A DNA stretch of 64,000 nt from Halothermothrix sp. (GCA_016841825.1 JAENYK010000008.1:1-64000), one strand, 5' to 3'; positions 37,970 through 47,477 are shown, counted from the stretch's first letter. Translations and numbers: made by a program. Notes: generated by a model not told the origin, from the letters alone.

Positions 37970-38995
37970 TTAGATACTCTCTTTCAGATCAATCAAAGCT
38001 AACTGTAATGCCAGCTTCTCAGGATAACGTCCTGTGACGATGTCATAATTAGCTTGTAACATCCTCTCTAAAGCCAGTTCCAATTGCTCCATTGTAAAAT
38101 TTCTAGATTGGCTATAGCATTTCTTTATCGGAAAAGGATGTTGTTTCAATCGCTTAGCTGTATCTTCAGGGGGGAAACCTCGGTCATGCATCTCCTTAGA
38201 AAACATAATCAGTCGCATCTGACGAATAAACATCTTTAAAATAAGAAATAATGGTTCTCCATCTCTCTCCATCTCTTCTAAAATCATTAAAGCATCTTTA
38301 GTTCTTCTATTTCCAACTGCATCTACCAGATCAAAGATAATTGTATCCTTTAAAATTGCATCTTTACTGATGATAGCCTGTACATCTTCCAAAGTAACCA
38401 TTTCCACATCACCCACATAGGTGATGATTTTTTCAATCTCTGATCTGAGCTGTTGAAGGTTGTTCAAAAAATTTTCTTCCAGATAACTGATACCTTGACC
38501 GGCAATTTTCTTACCATAACGGGCAAATTGTTCTTTGATCCAATTATTCAAATTATAGTCCCGTAATGGCACAAACTCGATAATCTCTCCAATCTTCTCA
38601 ATAGCTTTTACAGATTTTAATTTTTTTGAAGGTTTGCTTTTTGAAATCAAAATAAGCACCGTACCTATTGGAAAATTATCCACTAGTTTGAGCAAGTTTG
38701 CATCATCGCAATCTTTTGTCAACCCTTCACTGCAATAGGCTACAACTATTCGATTAGGTGAGAACATACTGACTGTATTACAGATTTCGTAAAGTTTATT
38801 TTGGAAATTCTCCTCATCCTCTTCTTTAACGTAGCTTAACATAAAATCCCGAATCTCAGGATCAACAAAGCGGTTTATCATATTTTTCACAAACTCATCT
38901 ATTAAATAGGTTTCTTCTCCAAATAGAAGATAAATCGGTTTTAGATCATCTATCTTTGACTTAAGAATCTGCCTAGTCTGCTCCAATTCAATCAC
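37970..38995 (-). CDS. holA: DNA polymerase III delta subunit
   Basis: The 341-residue protein has the HolA plan: KPIYLLFGEETYLIDEF at the N-terminus, the clamp-loader AAA-like region and the C-terminal collar domain with LILKMFIRQMRLIM. It is the clamp-opening wrench of the clamp loader. The usual firmicute neighbour rpsT is at 29553, not adjacent. Monocistronic here, upstream promoter not identified. Confidence 0.95.
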   Translation of the reverse strand: MIELEQTRQILKSKIDDLKPIYLLFGEETYLIDEFVKNMINRFVDPEIRDFMLSYVKEEDEENFQNKLYEICNTVSMFSPNRIVVAYCSEGLTKDCDDANLLKLVDNFPIGTVLILISKSKPSKKLKSVKAIEKIGEIIEFVPLRDYNLNNWIKEQFARYGKKIAGQGISYLEENFLNNLQQLRSEIEKIITYVGDVEMVTLEDVQAIISKDAILKDTIIFDLVDAVGNRRTKDALMILEEMERDGEPLFLILKMFIRQMRLIMFSKEMHDRGFPPEDTAKRLKQHPFPIKKCYSQSRNFTMEQLELALERMLQANYDIVTGRYPEKLALQLALIDLKESI

Positions 38996-39317
38996 ATCCT
39001 TAATCTGGATTTACCAGGTTATTTAAATTTAAAATGTTATTTGTGTGCAGTCAAATAAAAAACCATTGTAAATAAGTTCTCTATTAATCAGTAAAATCCT
39101 GCGTATATCAACCATGTACAGGATATTCAAGGATTTAAAACGCAGAATACTATCTTGATTGCAACGTTATCTTACTTTGACATCTATAATTGTATGTATC
39201 ATCAAAAAAATTGTCTCAAAATAGCATATTAAAACCAATATTGAGACAATCTCTTCTTCTATTAATTTAATTTGTAAAATCAAAACGAAAAGCCTACCTG
39301 TCTTAGTTGTGGGACTG
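38996..39317. other. Intergenic stretch between holA and the phosphoesterase
   Basis: Contains the phosphoesterase terminator (39203-39250) and the presumed holA promoter region. Otherwise nothing recognised. Confidence 0.6.
39203..39250 (-). terminator. Terminator of the phosphoesterase gene
   Basis: ATTGTCTCAA and TTGAGACAAT form a stem with a 20-base loop; the minus strand continues with eight T residues. Confidence 0.8.
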
Positions 39318-40034
39318 TCAACCAATACCTCTACGGAATAAGTCGGCAAATTCAGAAGGCAAATCCGGTTCAATTTCAATAGCTCTGGCTGTAAGCTCAA
39401 AATCATATTCTATTTCCCGAATCAAAAAGTCTACAGCTCTTTCTGTTATCTGCAAAATCACATAGGTAGCCTGGGGGTTACCATGTTTAGGTTTGCCTGC
39501 ACTCCCTGCATTTACGATATACCGACCGCCCACATTCTTAGTATATGGTTTATGAGTATGACCACAGATTAAGATATCAAAAGAATAATCCTGCAAAATC
39601 TCTAAAATTGCTTCATTATCAACGTACAGATATTCATTATTCATCCGGGGACTTCCGTGAACAAGATAAATATCTTTGCCTTCAATCTTTATTCTCTTCT
39701 CAATAGGCAAGTTTTTTAACCATTCTTTATTCTCCGGAGTTATAATATTTTGAGTCCAGACCAGAGACATCCCAGCCTGTTCCAGTTTTTTAGGATCTTT
39801 ATAGTCACAACCGCAGGCAAACCTATCTTCAGCCACACTCTCATCATAATTCCCCTGAATAGTCAGAATCCCCCGCTTGCGAATTAGCTCAATTACCTCA
39901 TTTGGAAATGTAGCATACCCCACCAGATCACCTACACAAATAATTTGCTCAACCTCCTGTTGATCTATATCTCGCAATACTGCCTGCAATGCATAAATAT
40001 TGGAGTGAATATCAGCAATAACCGCAATTCTCAT
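39318..40034 (-). CDS. Metallophosphoesterase (YfcE/MJ0936-like)
   Basis: The 238-residue phosphoesterase has the calcineurin-type metal motifs ADIHSN (about 7-12), GDLVGY, GNYDESV and GHTHKPY. It probably hydrolyses a phosphodiester in the cytoplasm, metal dependent. Start ATG with GGAG upstream, just three bases after the end of an ArsR-like pseudogene, suggesting cotranscription originally. Confidence 0.9.
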   Translation of the reverse strand: MRIAVIADIHSNIYALQAVLRDIDQQEVEQIICVGDLVGYATFPNEVIELIRKRGILTIQGNYDESVAEDRFACGCDYKDPKKLEQAGMSLVWTQNIITPENKEWLKNLPIEKRIKIEGKDIYLVHGSPRMNNEYLYVDNEAILEILQDYSFDILICGHTHKPYTKNVGGRYIVNAGSAGKPKHGNPQATYVILQITERAVDFLIREIEYDFELTARAIEIEPDLPSEFADLFRRGIG

Positions 40035-40036
40035 CG

Positions 40037-40310
40037 TTAGATCTCCTTTTGAGTAAGATTACACAGCTTACAAGACTTAACCCTAACATGCCTGGTCTGC
40101 AACTCTTCCATTCCCAGACTGGGATAATCTAATATTTTAAGATCATGTAATTGCTGCATATAAGATTGATACACTGAATAGTTAATCTCATAATAAGCCC
40201 ATTGTTCGATCCGCTCTTCGATTACCAGATCCAATTCTTTAAACCGTCGAAGATGTTACGAGATACAGGGTTGAGATTTTTCCAAAGTTAATCCACAGAT
40301 TGCCTAATTT
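40037..40310 (-). pseudogene. Broken ArsR-family regulator gene
   Basis: The minus strand reads, in one frame, ICGLTLEKSQPCIS, then a TAA (40258-40256), then HLRRFKELDLVIEERIEQ and WAYYEIN, which is a winged-helix ArsR domain interrupted at the recognition helix. Upstream of GLTLEK another stop occurs and the N-terminal part is missing. Only a TTG-started 65-codon tail could be translated, and it would lack DNA binding. A terminator lies right upstream, so little transcription is expected. Confidence 0.7.
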
Positions 40311-40354
40311 AAATCTCAAAAAATCACTCCTTGAGAGTGACTTTTTGAGATTAC
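40309..40354 (-). terminator. Terminator of the arsR-permease-thioredoxin operon
   Basis: AATCTCAAAAA-TCACTC pairs with GAGTGA-TTTTTGAGATT, an 18 bp near-perfect stem with a 5-base loop just downstream of the thioredoxin-like gene. Confidence 0.75.
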
Positions 40355-40363
40355 TCATTTAAT

Positions 40364-40606
40364 TTATTCAACATTCTGTAAAAACTCTTTGATTTCCTCA
40401 ACTTTTGGCACTCTACCAGAGACTTTGACCATACCATTTATTACTAAACCTGGGGTTTGCATGACTCCATATGCCATGATCTCTTCAGGATCAGTCACCT
40501 TTTCTAAACTGGCCTGGAGACCTAATTCCACAACCGCCTCTTTAGCGTAATCAGCTAGTTTAACACATTTTGCACAGCCCGTTCCTAAGATTTTGATTTC
40601 AAACAT
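40364..40606 (-). CDS. Thioredoxin-like small redox protein
   Basis: The 80-residue protein (ATG 40606 behind GGAGG) has the redox motif GTGCAKCVKL near its start and a cis-Pro region MQTPGLVING, as in the TM0996/MTH895 small thioredoxin family. It lies six bases past the permease and usually accompanies these permeases in organisms with arsenic or metal resistance. It may reduce or chaperone a thiol-bound metalloid. Confidence 0.9.
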   Translation of the reverse strand: MFEIKILGTGCAKCVKLADYAKEAVVELGLQASLEKVTDPEEIMAYGVMQTPGLVINGMVKVSGRVPKVEEIKEFLQNVE

Positions 40607-40621
40607 CAACGCCACCTCCTA

Positions 40622-41578
40622 CTATAATATTATGTTAAATAGATATCCTGTAAAGATTATGGAAACACCCACAATCCCTACAAAGATTATAACCAATTTG
40701 GGTTTAATCACTTTACGCAAGATAATTATCTCTGGCAAAGATAGTGCTACCACAGCCATCATAAAACTCAAAGCTGTACCAACACCTACTCCTTTACCTA
40801 TTAACGCTTGAATAATCGGAATTACACCCACTGCATTAGAATAAAGGGGAATACCCAAAACTACAGCCACAAAAACTGCAAAAGGATTATCTTCACCAGC
40901 GTATTGGCTTAATACCTCAGCAGGAGCATAACCATGAATCACTGCTCCAATACCAATACCGATGAGAACATAAATCCAGATGCGGTTAACGATATCATGA
41001 ACAGCCTCCCAAGCAAACTCCAACCGCTGTTTCCAATTTAATTTTTCAACATGTATCTCACCCATTTTGATCTGATATACATAGTCTTCTACTTCTCTTT
41101 CCAGTTTTAGATTACCAATAATAATTCCACCTACTACACCAATAATCATCCCACTTATCAAATAAAGAACAGCAATTTTCAAACCGAAAAGAGTGAATAA
41201 CATTACTAACGCTATCTCATTAACAATAGGTGAGGTGATTAAAAATGAAAAAGTCACTCCTAACGGAATCCCCGATTCTATAAAACCAATAAAAATGGGT
41301 ACTGTGGAACAGGAACAAAAAGGTGAAAGCACACCCAAAACTGAAGCCAGAAAGTTTCCCATAAACAACCTTTTACCATTCAATAACTGTTGAGCTTTCT
41401 CTGGTGGGAAAAAGCTGCGCAAAACCGAAATCGCAAAGATCATCACCGATAATAAGATTATTATCTTTACTGAATCATAGATAAAAAAATCTAACGACTC
41501 CCCTAAACGAGTACCTTCTGTGATATTGAACAGCTTATAGACTACTAAATCTGCAAACCATAAAAGTAGTCGATCCAT
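40622..41578 (-). CDS. Permease, ArsP/DUF318 family
   Basis: The 318-residue protein has about eight membrane segments and the CSCSTVP motif (near residue 88-94), typical of ArsP/YraQ-type permeases. ArsP exports trivalent organoarsenicals; other members are less clear. The operon arsR-permease-thioredoxin fits metalloid resistance. GGAGG six bases before ATG. A large cytoplasmic loop (about residues 170-200) carries charged residues. Confidence 0.85.
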   Translation of the reverse strand: MDRLLLWFADLVVYKLFNITEGTRLGESLDFFIYDSVKIIILLSVMIFAISVLRSFFPPEKAQQLLNGKRLFMGNFLASVLGVLSPFCSCSTVPIFIGFIESGIPLGVTFSFLITSPIVNEIALVMLFTLFGLKIAVLYLISGMIIGVVGGIIIGNLKLEREVEDYVYQIKMGEIHVEKLNWKQRLEFAWEAVHDIVNRIWIYVLIGIGIGAVIHGYAPAEVLSQYAGEDNPFAVFVAVVLGIPLYSNAVGVIPIIQALIGKGVGVGTALSFMMAVVALSLPEIIILRKVIKPKLVIIFVGIVGVSIIFTGYLFNIIL

Positions 41579-41716
41579 TACTTACCTCCATTTTATTATA
41601 GAATATCTCAAGATAAATATTACTCCTATTGTCAAAGATTTTTAGCAATATTTTTAATTTATCTTTTAGAATAGGGATAAAATACTTTTTAAAATTTGAC
41701 ATCCATTTAAAAACTA

Positions 41717-42073
41717 TTAGCGTTTTTGACATTTACATTCAGTAACATTCTCATCTTTTAGCAAACTATCCAACTTAATTCTCATCTCGTTCGATATTGA
41801 TGAAGGTGAAACCAATAATTTCAGCTCCCCTAAACATTTTTCGAAAATATTCCATGAAAGTTTGTAATAAATTAACTGACCGTCACGTCTCTTTTCGACC
41901 AGGCCTGAACTATATAAAAGACGCAAATGTTGTGAGATATTGGCCTGGTTCAAACCTGTAAGTGATTCCAATTCGCAAACACACAGTTCCCTTTCTGCCA
42001 AAAGTTGAATCAATTGTAAGCGGGACTCATTAGAAAAGCATTTAGCAAATTCAATGATTCTAACCAGATTCAC
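41717..42073 (-). CDS. ArsR-family transcriptional regulator
   Basis: The 118-residue regulator has a winged helix (CVCELESLTGLNQANISQHLRLL, about residues 30-52) with Cys31 and Cys33 at the start of the helix, the ELCVCE metal(loid) binding motif, and a C-terminal CKC. It represses the operon until arsenite, antimonite or a metal binds. Start is GTG behind AGGGAGG, ten bases. It leads the permease-thioredoxin operon. Confidence 0.92.
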   Translation of the reverse strand: MNLVRIIEFAKCFSNESRLQLIQLLAERELCVCELESLTGLNQANISQHLRLLYSSGLVEKRRDGQLIYYKLSWNIFEKCLGELKLLVSPSSISNEMRIKLDSLLKDENVTECKCQKR

Positions 42074-42126
42074 GGATCATCCACCTCCCTAAAGATAAAA
42101 TTAATATATTACTATATTCGTATATA

Positions 42127-42155
42127 ATTATATTCTTATAATTTAAAAATGTCAA
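42127..42155 (-). promoter_or_regulatory. arsR operon promoter
   Basis: TTGACA (42155-42150) and TATAAT (42132-42127) are 17 bp apart on the minus strand, a full consensus promoter. The surrounding TATTCGTATATAATTATATTC-type AT-rich inverted sequence is a plausible ArsR operator. Confidence 0.8.
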
Positions 42156-42192
42156 TACTTATTAGCGAAAAAACTTCTATAATGGTATAACA

Positions 42193-42636
42193 TCAGTCAG
42201 TCTCCTGTTCATCTTTAAACAAATCTTTAAGTTCCAAATTAGTTAATAGTTCTGTTAAAATATCTTTAAACTGTTCTTGCTTTTCCGCAGATAAAGCATC
42301 CAAAAATTTGTCACAAAAAATCTTATCTTCTTGCAAATAAATCTCGATAACTCTTGTTCCCCATGCGGTCATAAATATTTCTATAGCTTTCCGATCAATC
42401 TTTGACCGCTGTCGTTTAATTAACTTACGAGTGCTCAAGCGATCCAAAATTCCCGTTAATGTTGACAGTGCCAAATGATAGCGCTGAGCAAATTCCACCA
42501 CCTTGATAGTATCCGAATGATACAATTTTTCTAAAACATACAGATCCTGCGGCAACAGTTGCGAGCTCTGTAGGTGAAAATTCTCTTTAAAACGAAAAAC
42601 ATCAATCAACCGATGAAGCAAATCTTTATCCTGCAT
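42193..42636 (-). CDS. MarR-family transcriptional regulator
   Basis: The 147-residue protein has a winged helix (VVEFAQRYHLALSTLTGILDRLS, about 49-71) flanked by helices for dimerisation, the MarR plan. Effector and targets are unknown; no partner gene lies next to it. ATG 42636 is set by AAGGAGG six bases ahead. It faces the SASP genes divergently, with a terminator-free gap between. Confidence 0.85.
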   Translation of the reverse strand: MQDKDLLHRLIDVFRFKENFHLQSSQLLPQDLYVLEKLYHSDTIKVVEFAQRYHLALSTLTGILDRLSTRKLIKRQRSKIDRKAIEIFMTAWGTRVIEIYLQEDKIFCDKFLDALSAEKQEQFKDILTELLTNLELKDLFKDEQETD

Positions 42637-43006
42637 TTTGTTCCTCCTTAAAATCATGCGATAGTCGTCGTACAACACTAGTATATCTGTGTTAAATTAT
42701 TCTGTCAATTTTTTTTGATATTAAATCTTTATTAAAGTATTAATGTCGATAATTATGGAAGAATAGTTTTGTAAGAAAACAATGAGTTAAATTACTCATT
42801 ATTTTTTAAAGAAAAAGTAAAAATTAATTATCAATTTATGGCATAGATTTAAAAAAATCGTGAAAATCACCCTTTTTTCTCTTATAGTTTTCCTCACTTT
42901 TCCCAGCTTGCCAACCCTTTAACAACACTAGTGAAGATTGTCAGAATACAAGACACATATCCATCACATAATATGATTACAACGAAAGGAAAGGAGGTGT
43001 TCATAA
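42637..43006. other. Divergent intergenic region between MarR and SASP genes
   Basis: Contains a sigma-G-like promoter for the SASP pair (42943-42973) and the presumed MarR promoter. No other feature recognised. Confidence 0.6.
42943..42973 (+). promoter_or_regulatory. Sigma-G-like forespore promoter
   Basis: AGAATA (42943-42948) and CATAATA (42967-42973) are 18 bp apart, matching the sigma-G pattern GAATA-17/18-CATnnTA, located about 35 bp ahead of the first SASP start. SASP genes are classical sigma-G targets. Confidence 0.8.
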
Positions 43007-43228
43007 ATGGCAGGAGGACAAAAGTCCAATACTTTAGTTAACCCATTGGCAGCTAGAGCTATGGAGCAATTCAAGTATGAGGTTGCTCAAGAACTGGGTA
43101 TCCAGACTCCTCAGAGTGGTTACTGGGGTGAAATGACTACTCGTGACACCGGTGCAATCGGTGGTCATATGGTTCGTAAGATGGTTGAAGCTTACGAAAA
43201 CAGCTTATCTGGTAGTTCTACTAAATAA
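43007..43228 (+). CDS. Alpha/beta-type small acid-soluble spore protein
   Basis: The 73-residue protein has the alpha/beta SASP core, with the GPR cleavage-type site KYEVAQELGI (residues 25-34) and the DNA-binding motif GAIGGHMVRKMVEAYE. It coats spore DNA, converting it to an A-like form resistant to UV and heat, and is degraded by GPR in germination. AAAGGAGGTG precedes ATG. A second nearly identical copy follows 62 bp later, probably by tandem duplication. Confidence 0.96.
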   Translation: MAGGQKSNTLVNPLAARAMEQFKYEVAQELGIQTPQSGYWGEMTTRDTGAIGGHMVRKMVEAYENSLSGSSTK

Positions 43229-43290
43229 TTAATAAAGAAGATAAAACCAAAATGAAACTACTAAAAAATTATAATAGGGGGCGAAATACA

Positions 43291-43518
43291 ATGGCAGGAG
43301 GACAAAAGTCCAATACTTTAGTTAACCCACTTGCTGCAAAAGCTATGGAGCAATTCAAATATGAGGTTGCTCAAGAACTGGGTATCCAGACTCCTCAGAG
43401 TGGTTACTGGGGTGAAATGACTACTCGTGACACCGGTGCAATCGGTGGTCATATGGTTCGTAAAATGGTTGAAGCTTATGAAAACTCCTTATCTGGAGGA
43501 ACTAATACTAGAGGTTAA
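43291..43518 (+). CDS. Alpha/beta-type small acid-soluble spore protein, second copy
   Basis: The 75-residue protein is nearly identical to the previous one, differing at Lys20 instead of Arg and at the C-terminal SGGTNTRG. I chose the ATG at 43291 behind AGGGGGCG; the longer frame starting 39 bases upstream has no RBS. The tight repeat of the coding sequence suggests recent tandem duplication or gene conversion. Confidence 0.95.
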   Translation: MAGGQKSNTLVNPLAAKAMEQFKYEVAQELGIQTPQSGYWGEMTTRDTGAIGGHMVRKMVEAYENSLSGGTNTRG

Positions 43519-43562
43519 TTTGAGAAACCAGACCAGAGAAACCTTTTCGGCTAAGGTTTCTT

Positions 43563-43591
43563 AAAAAGAGCGGATTTTCCGCTCTTTTTAA
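43563..43591 (+). terminator. Terminator of the SASP pair
   Basis: AAAAAGAGCGG and CCGCTCTTTTT form an 11 bp stem followed by T residues. A further hairpin GAAACC/GGTTTC lies at 43538-43560. Confidence 0.85.
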
Positions 43592-43734
43592 TTTGTCCCG
43601 CCTCACAAAACGCCTAAACCGTTAATATCCTCCAGACTAAGAGTTTATAAGTTTTTACCTTTTCTTAGTATTCTTATCTTAGTGGTTAAATATACAATCA
43701 TTTCGACTTTTTCCTACAAATTTTTCTAGGAAGC

Positions 43735-46197
43735 TTACTTGATTTGTTTGCAGAAGTAATCGACACTGATCTTACCTTGGTTAATGATAACTTTGATCGC
43801 CCCTAATTGATCTGTTCGAACAACCCTACAACCTACCTTCTGTAGCCGCTCTAAAGCTTCCCTGGCAGGATGACCATATCTATTCGAACCCACTGAGATT
43901 AATCCCATCCCAGGATTAACCTCCTTCAAAAACGCCAGAGAAGAGGAATTTTTGCTTCCATGATGACCAACCTTTAGTAAATCTGCTTGAATATTATATC
44001 TGGTGTCCAATAATTCTCCTTCCTCTTCACTACCCAAATCCCCAGTAAATAAAATCTGTCTACCTTGACTGGTTAACCGGAAAACTATAGAACGTCGATT
44101 TTCTTCATCATATGCCACACCAGAAACCGGATGCAATATCTCAATTCTGGTGTAACCTAAAGTGAAAGACTGGCCCTGATATGGGTAACATATGGGTATC
44201 TGTTTAACTTTGGCTATAGTTTGAACCTGTCGAGCATAGTTACTCTGACTTCCTTTGGGAATCCAGATCATCTTAACAGGAAAATCACGTATGATAGGTA
44301 ACAGTCCCTGCACATGATCGGCATCAAAGTGAGATACACAAACCAGATCAATTTTGGTAATTCCTCTACTAAGTAAAAAAGGAGCAATAATTCTCTCTCC
44401 CGTCTGAGCCGGAATACCGGGTCTTCCTCCACCATCAATTAAAACAACATAATCTCCCGGTAAACGTAAGAACATTCCATCACCTTGTCCCACATCTAGA
44501 GCTACCCATTCCAGACTCTGATTATTGACCGGGAAATAATGTAACCCCAACATTATCAATCCAATGATGACTTCACAATAAACCACATTTCTCTTTTCTT
44601 TTTTTCGCCAGAATAATGGCATATCCTGTCTACTCCATAATCGCCATAATAACCAAAATCCCAAATAAAAGACCACTATTGCTAATATTTCTGGTCTCCC
44701 GGGACGCCAAATATGCGTGAATTTAGAAGCAAAATATATGATTAAATCTTGAAATAAACTAACAAGTCGCTCCAGGATAACAAGAATAATTCCACCATTA
44801 GGTAGAATCCAACCAAAACTTAGCGAAAAAAGAAGCGTTGGAAGAATAAATCCGATCAGAGGTACTGCCCACAGATTCATCCAGATACCTTGCAGAGAGA
44901 TTTGATAAAAATGAAAAAGAATTATAGGAAGAGAACCTAAAAAAGCTACCAGAGACAATACTAAAGAACTTTGAATTTTGCTAAACACAAATTTTTGAGG
45001 TAAAATCTGGGTGAACAGATCATTTACAGGAGTGTATCCAAGCATAATCGAAAGATAGACAATAAAGGAAAGTTGGAAACTCAGAAGAAAAACGTTTAAA
45101 GGATTTTTCAATAAGATTAACCAGGCTGTGGCTGCCAGGAGATTCACCCAATTTTCTGGCCTATTCAAAATCTTTCCCATCTGAACCAGACTTAAAAATA
45201 TTCCCACCCGTAAAGATGAAGGCTCCCCTCCAACAAAAACTACACCAAACCATACAGTCAACAACAATATTACTGGTTGGATTTTTGTAGGAACTCTAAT
45301 AATTTTTAGTATTTTAGTGACAAATGTTGCTAAAAGACCTAGATGTAAACCAGATACAGCCAGGAGATGACTTAACCCCAAATTTCTAATCTGTTGTAGA
45401 TTATTTTCATTCAGATAATCATCTTCTCCTGTTAAAAGAGCCATCACTAATGGATAGCTTTTAGGAGATAACCTGGATGAAAAGAATTCTGAAGATTTTT
45501 GTTTCCATCTCTCTATCAATCTGAGCAGACTAAATTCAGGTCGACTAACAAGATACACCTGACCACCATAAAGTTGAGCCAGAAACCCATTATATCTCCG
45601 ATAACGTTGATAATCAAACTCTCCCGGATTAGTAGCCCGGGAGAATGCCTGCAAACATCCTAATACTACAACCTGATCTCCAGGTAGAACATTATTAGTA
45701 CATTGAGATTCACTGACCACTATCTTACTCCTGGCTAAAGGAACCCTGTCTTTTGTTTCAGTCAATCTAACCTCTGTAATAAAAATAACCCAATCCTGCT
45801 CTGTGCCCACACCTTCCATTTTTAGCACTCGACCGTGAATAACTACAGGAGGTGAACTTTCATTTGAAAAATAACTTTTAAAATCAGTTTTGTTCCAATG
45901 ATAATCAACATAGAAATAACCAAAACCCAGAAGAAAAATAAATATAATCAGATAGATTGGCTGATATTTGATAACTCTCCAGAATCTCCAGATTGACTGC
46001 CAGAGAACTCTCACAGAGATTATCAGCAAAACTGATCCCAAAATCAAAGTTTTACTTTTACTATTCCACCAACCCCAGTGTACCTGATGCAATCGCCAAA
46101 AAACTGATCCCATCAAAAAAGAGATCAGTCCTAACAACAGTGGATATCGTCTATAGATTCCCCTGACCTCCAACCAATTTATCCACAGTTCTTCCAC
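43735..46197 (-). CDS. comEC: DNA internalization-related competence protein ComEC/Rec2
   Basis: The 820-residue protein has an N-terminal DUF4131-type region with a membrane segment and an OB-like part, a ten-segment competence channel domain (about 250-560), and a C-terminal metallo-beta-lactamase domain with SHFDADHVQG and GHHGSKNSS. It moves single-stranded DNA across the membrane. It is downstream of comEA as in competent Firmicutes, separated by 23 bp. All domains are full length, so transformation may be possible in this organism, given pilus genes elsewhere. Confidence 0.95.
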   Translation of the reverse strand: MEELWINWLEVRGIYRRYPLLLGLISFLMGSVFWRLHQVHWGWWNSKSKTLILGSVLLIISVRVLWQSIWRFWRVIKYQPIYLIIFIFLLGFGYFYVDYHWNKTDFKSYFSNESSPPVVIHGRVLKMEGVGTEQDWVIFITEVRLTETKDRVPLARSKIVVSESQCTNNVLPGDQVVVLGCLQAFSRATNPGEFDYQRYRRYNGFLAQLYGGQVYLVSRPEFSLLRLIERWKQKSSEFFSSRLSPKSYPLVMALLTGEDDYLNENNLQQIRNLGLSHLLAVSGLHLGLLATFVTKILKIIRVPTKIQPVILLLTVWFGVVFVGGEPSSLRVGIFLSLVQMGKILNRPENWVNLLAATAWLILLKNPLNVFLLSFQLSFIVYLSIMLGYTPVNDLFTQILPQKFVFSKIQSSLVLSLVAFLGSLPIILFHFYQISLQGIWMNLWAVPLIGFILPTLLFSLSFGWILPNGGIILVILERLVSLFQDLIIYFASKFTHIWRPGRPEILAIVVFYLGFWLLWRLWSRQDMPLFWRKKEKRNVVYCEVIIGLIMLGLHYFPVNNQSLEWVALDVGQGDGMFLRLPGDYVVLIDGGGRPGIPAQTGERIIAPFLLSRGITKIDLVCVSHFDADHVQGLLPIIRDFPVKMIWIPKGSQSNYARQVQTIAKVKQIPICYPYQGQSFTLGYTRIEILHPVSGVAYDEENRRSIVFRLTSQGRQILFTGDLGSEEEGELLDTRYNIQADLLKVGHHGSKNSSSLAFLKEVNPGMGLISVGSNRYGHPAREALERLQKVGCRVVRTDQLGAIKVIINQGKISVDYFCKQIK

Positions 46198-46220
46198 TAT
46201 CCCATCATAAACATCCCCCT

Positions 46221-46826
46221 TTAATAGAGAGTTAATTGACTTTTTAGTCGTTCAAAGGTCTTATCCCCAATGCCCTGTACCTTTAGAATATCTTCCAATT
46301 TATGAAATGGTCCATTATCCTCCCGATACTCAATGATCGCAGTCGCTTTACTTGGCCCAATTCCTGAAAGAGTCATCAACTCCTCTTTACTACCATTATT
46401 AAGACTCACCTTACCATCACTAGGACTACTACTTCCAAAACTATGCTCCATATAGTTTCCACTAATCTGAACTACTTTATCAGGAACCACAATTTTCTGA
46501 CCATCAACTAGTGGTGCAGCCAGGTTAATCTGATTCAATTCAGCGTCTTTGCTAACACCACCAGCAGCTTTTAATAAATCCACCACTCTGGCGTCAGACT
46601 TCAAAAAATATACACCAGGTCGCTTAACAGCTCCTGCAGCGTGTACACCAATTTTCTGCCCTGTTCTTCCACTCTCATCCTCTACTTCTACCATCTCTTC
46701 TTCCATTAGTTCCATCCAGTCTCCGCTACTCTCCGGTTGTTGATTTGACCAAAAAAACCAACCGATCACACCGATACCCACAATAACCAAAATCCATTTC
46801 CACACTTCACCTCGCTGATGATACAC
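46221..46826 (-). CDS. comEA: Competence protein ComEA, DNA receptor
   Basis: The 201-residue protein has an N-terminal membrane segment (about residues 9-26), an SLBB-type domain (KIGVHAAGAVKRPGVYF..., about 55-115), and a C-terminal helix-hairpin-helix pair (GIGPSKATAI and QGIGDKTFERL). It binds double-stranded DNA at the cell surface and hands it to ComEC. Start is GTG behind GGGGTG. Confidence 0.93.
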   Translation of the reverse strand: MYHQRGEVWKWILVIVGIGVIGWFFWSNQQPESSGDWMELMEEEMVEVEDESGRTGQKIGVHAAGAVKRPGVYFLKSDARVVDLLKAAGGVSKDAELNQINLAAPLVDGQKIVVPDKVVQISGNYMEHSFGSSSPSDGKVSLNNGSKEELMTLSGIGPSKATAIIEYREDNGPFHKLEDILKVQGIGDKTFERLKSQLTLY

Positions 46827-47095
46827 CTTATCACCCCTTTAGTAATTTCCTAATATACTACTTTGATTTATAAAATTTATACTATTTTACTATCAAATAC
46901 AATTATATATCCTCTATCCACCCATTACAATAGTTTTTGCTCAAAATCAATATATTTTTATAATATTTACCATTGTAAACTTTAATAAATTGACATTTTT
47001 ATTAAAATAATCTATAAATTATTTTCTTGGCCCTTGTCAAATGGAAAACTTACATAAGTAACCCTGGTCATAAGAACCTCTTCTCATAAAATAGT

Positions 47096-47424
47096 TTAAG
47101 GTACACTTCTTCTCACCAATAGATTAGTTATTATATCCCAACCAATCAACAGACCGCCGAAAGCGAAAACTCCACCTCCAACAGTCCGTCCAATCATATA
47201 AGGTTTTATTATCGCCCGTACCCAAACAAAATCTAATCCTAAATATCTCCAAAGATATGCCTGAAAATTCCCGCTACAATTAGTGACCCTCCCATCAAAG
47301 CCAATACAAGGTTTAAAAAATAAAAAGCAATATTCCCTAATAATAAAGGATTCTCCCAGATATACTGAAAGAATCCTTTGCAGTTGCAAATTAAAATCAG
47401 AATAACAGTGTCAATCTCATTAAT
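47096..47424 (-). pseudogene. Frameshifted small membrane protein gene
   Basis: The minus strand holds two partly overlapping frames. The first, from ATT at 47424 behind GGGGG, reads a hydrophobic protein (FYFLNLVLALMGGSLIVAGIF) and stops at 47239. The second continues KPYMIGRTVGGGVFAFGGLLIGWDI to 47096, so a +1/-1 shift near 47240 would join them into one protein of about 105 residues with three hydrophobic segments. Neither frame has an ATG start. It is either a pseudogene or a sequencing-level shift. Family not recognised. Confidence 0.5.
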
Positions 47425-47477
47425 TGTCTATCCCCCATTTAAATTCTAGTAAACAAGGAACACCTGATAGTTTAAGA

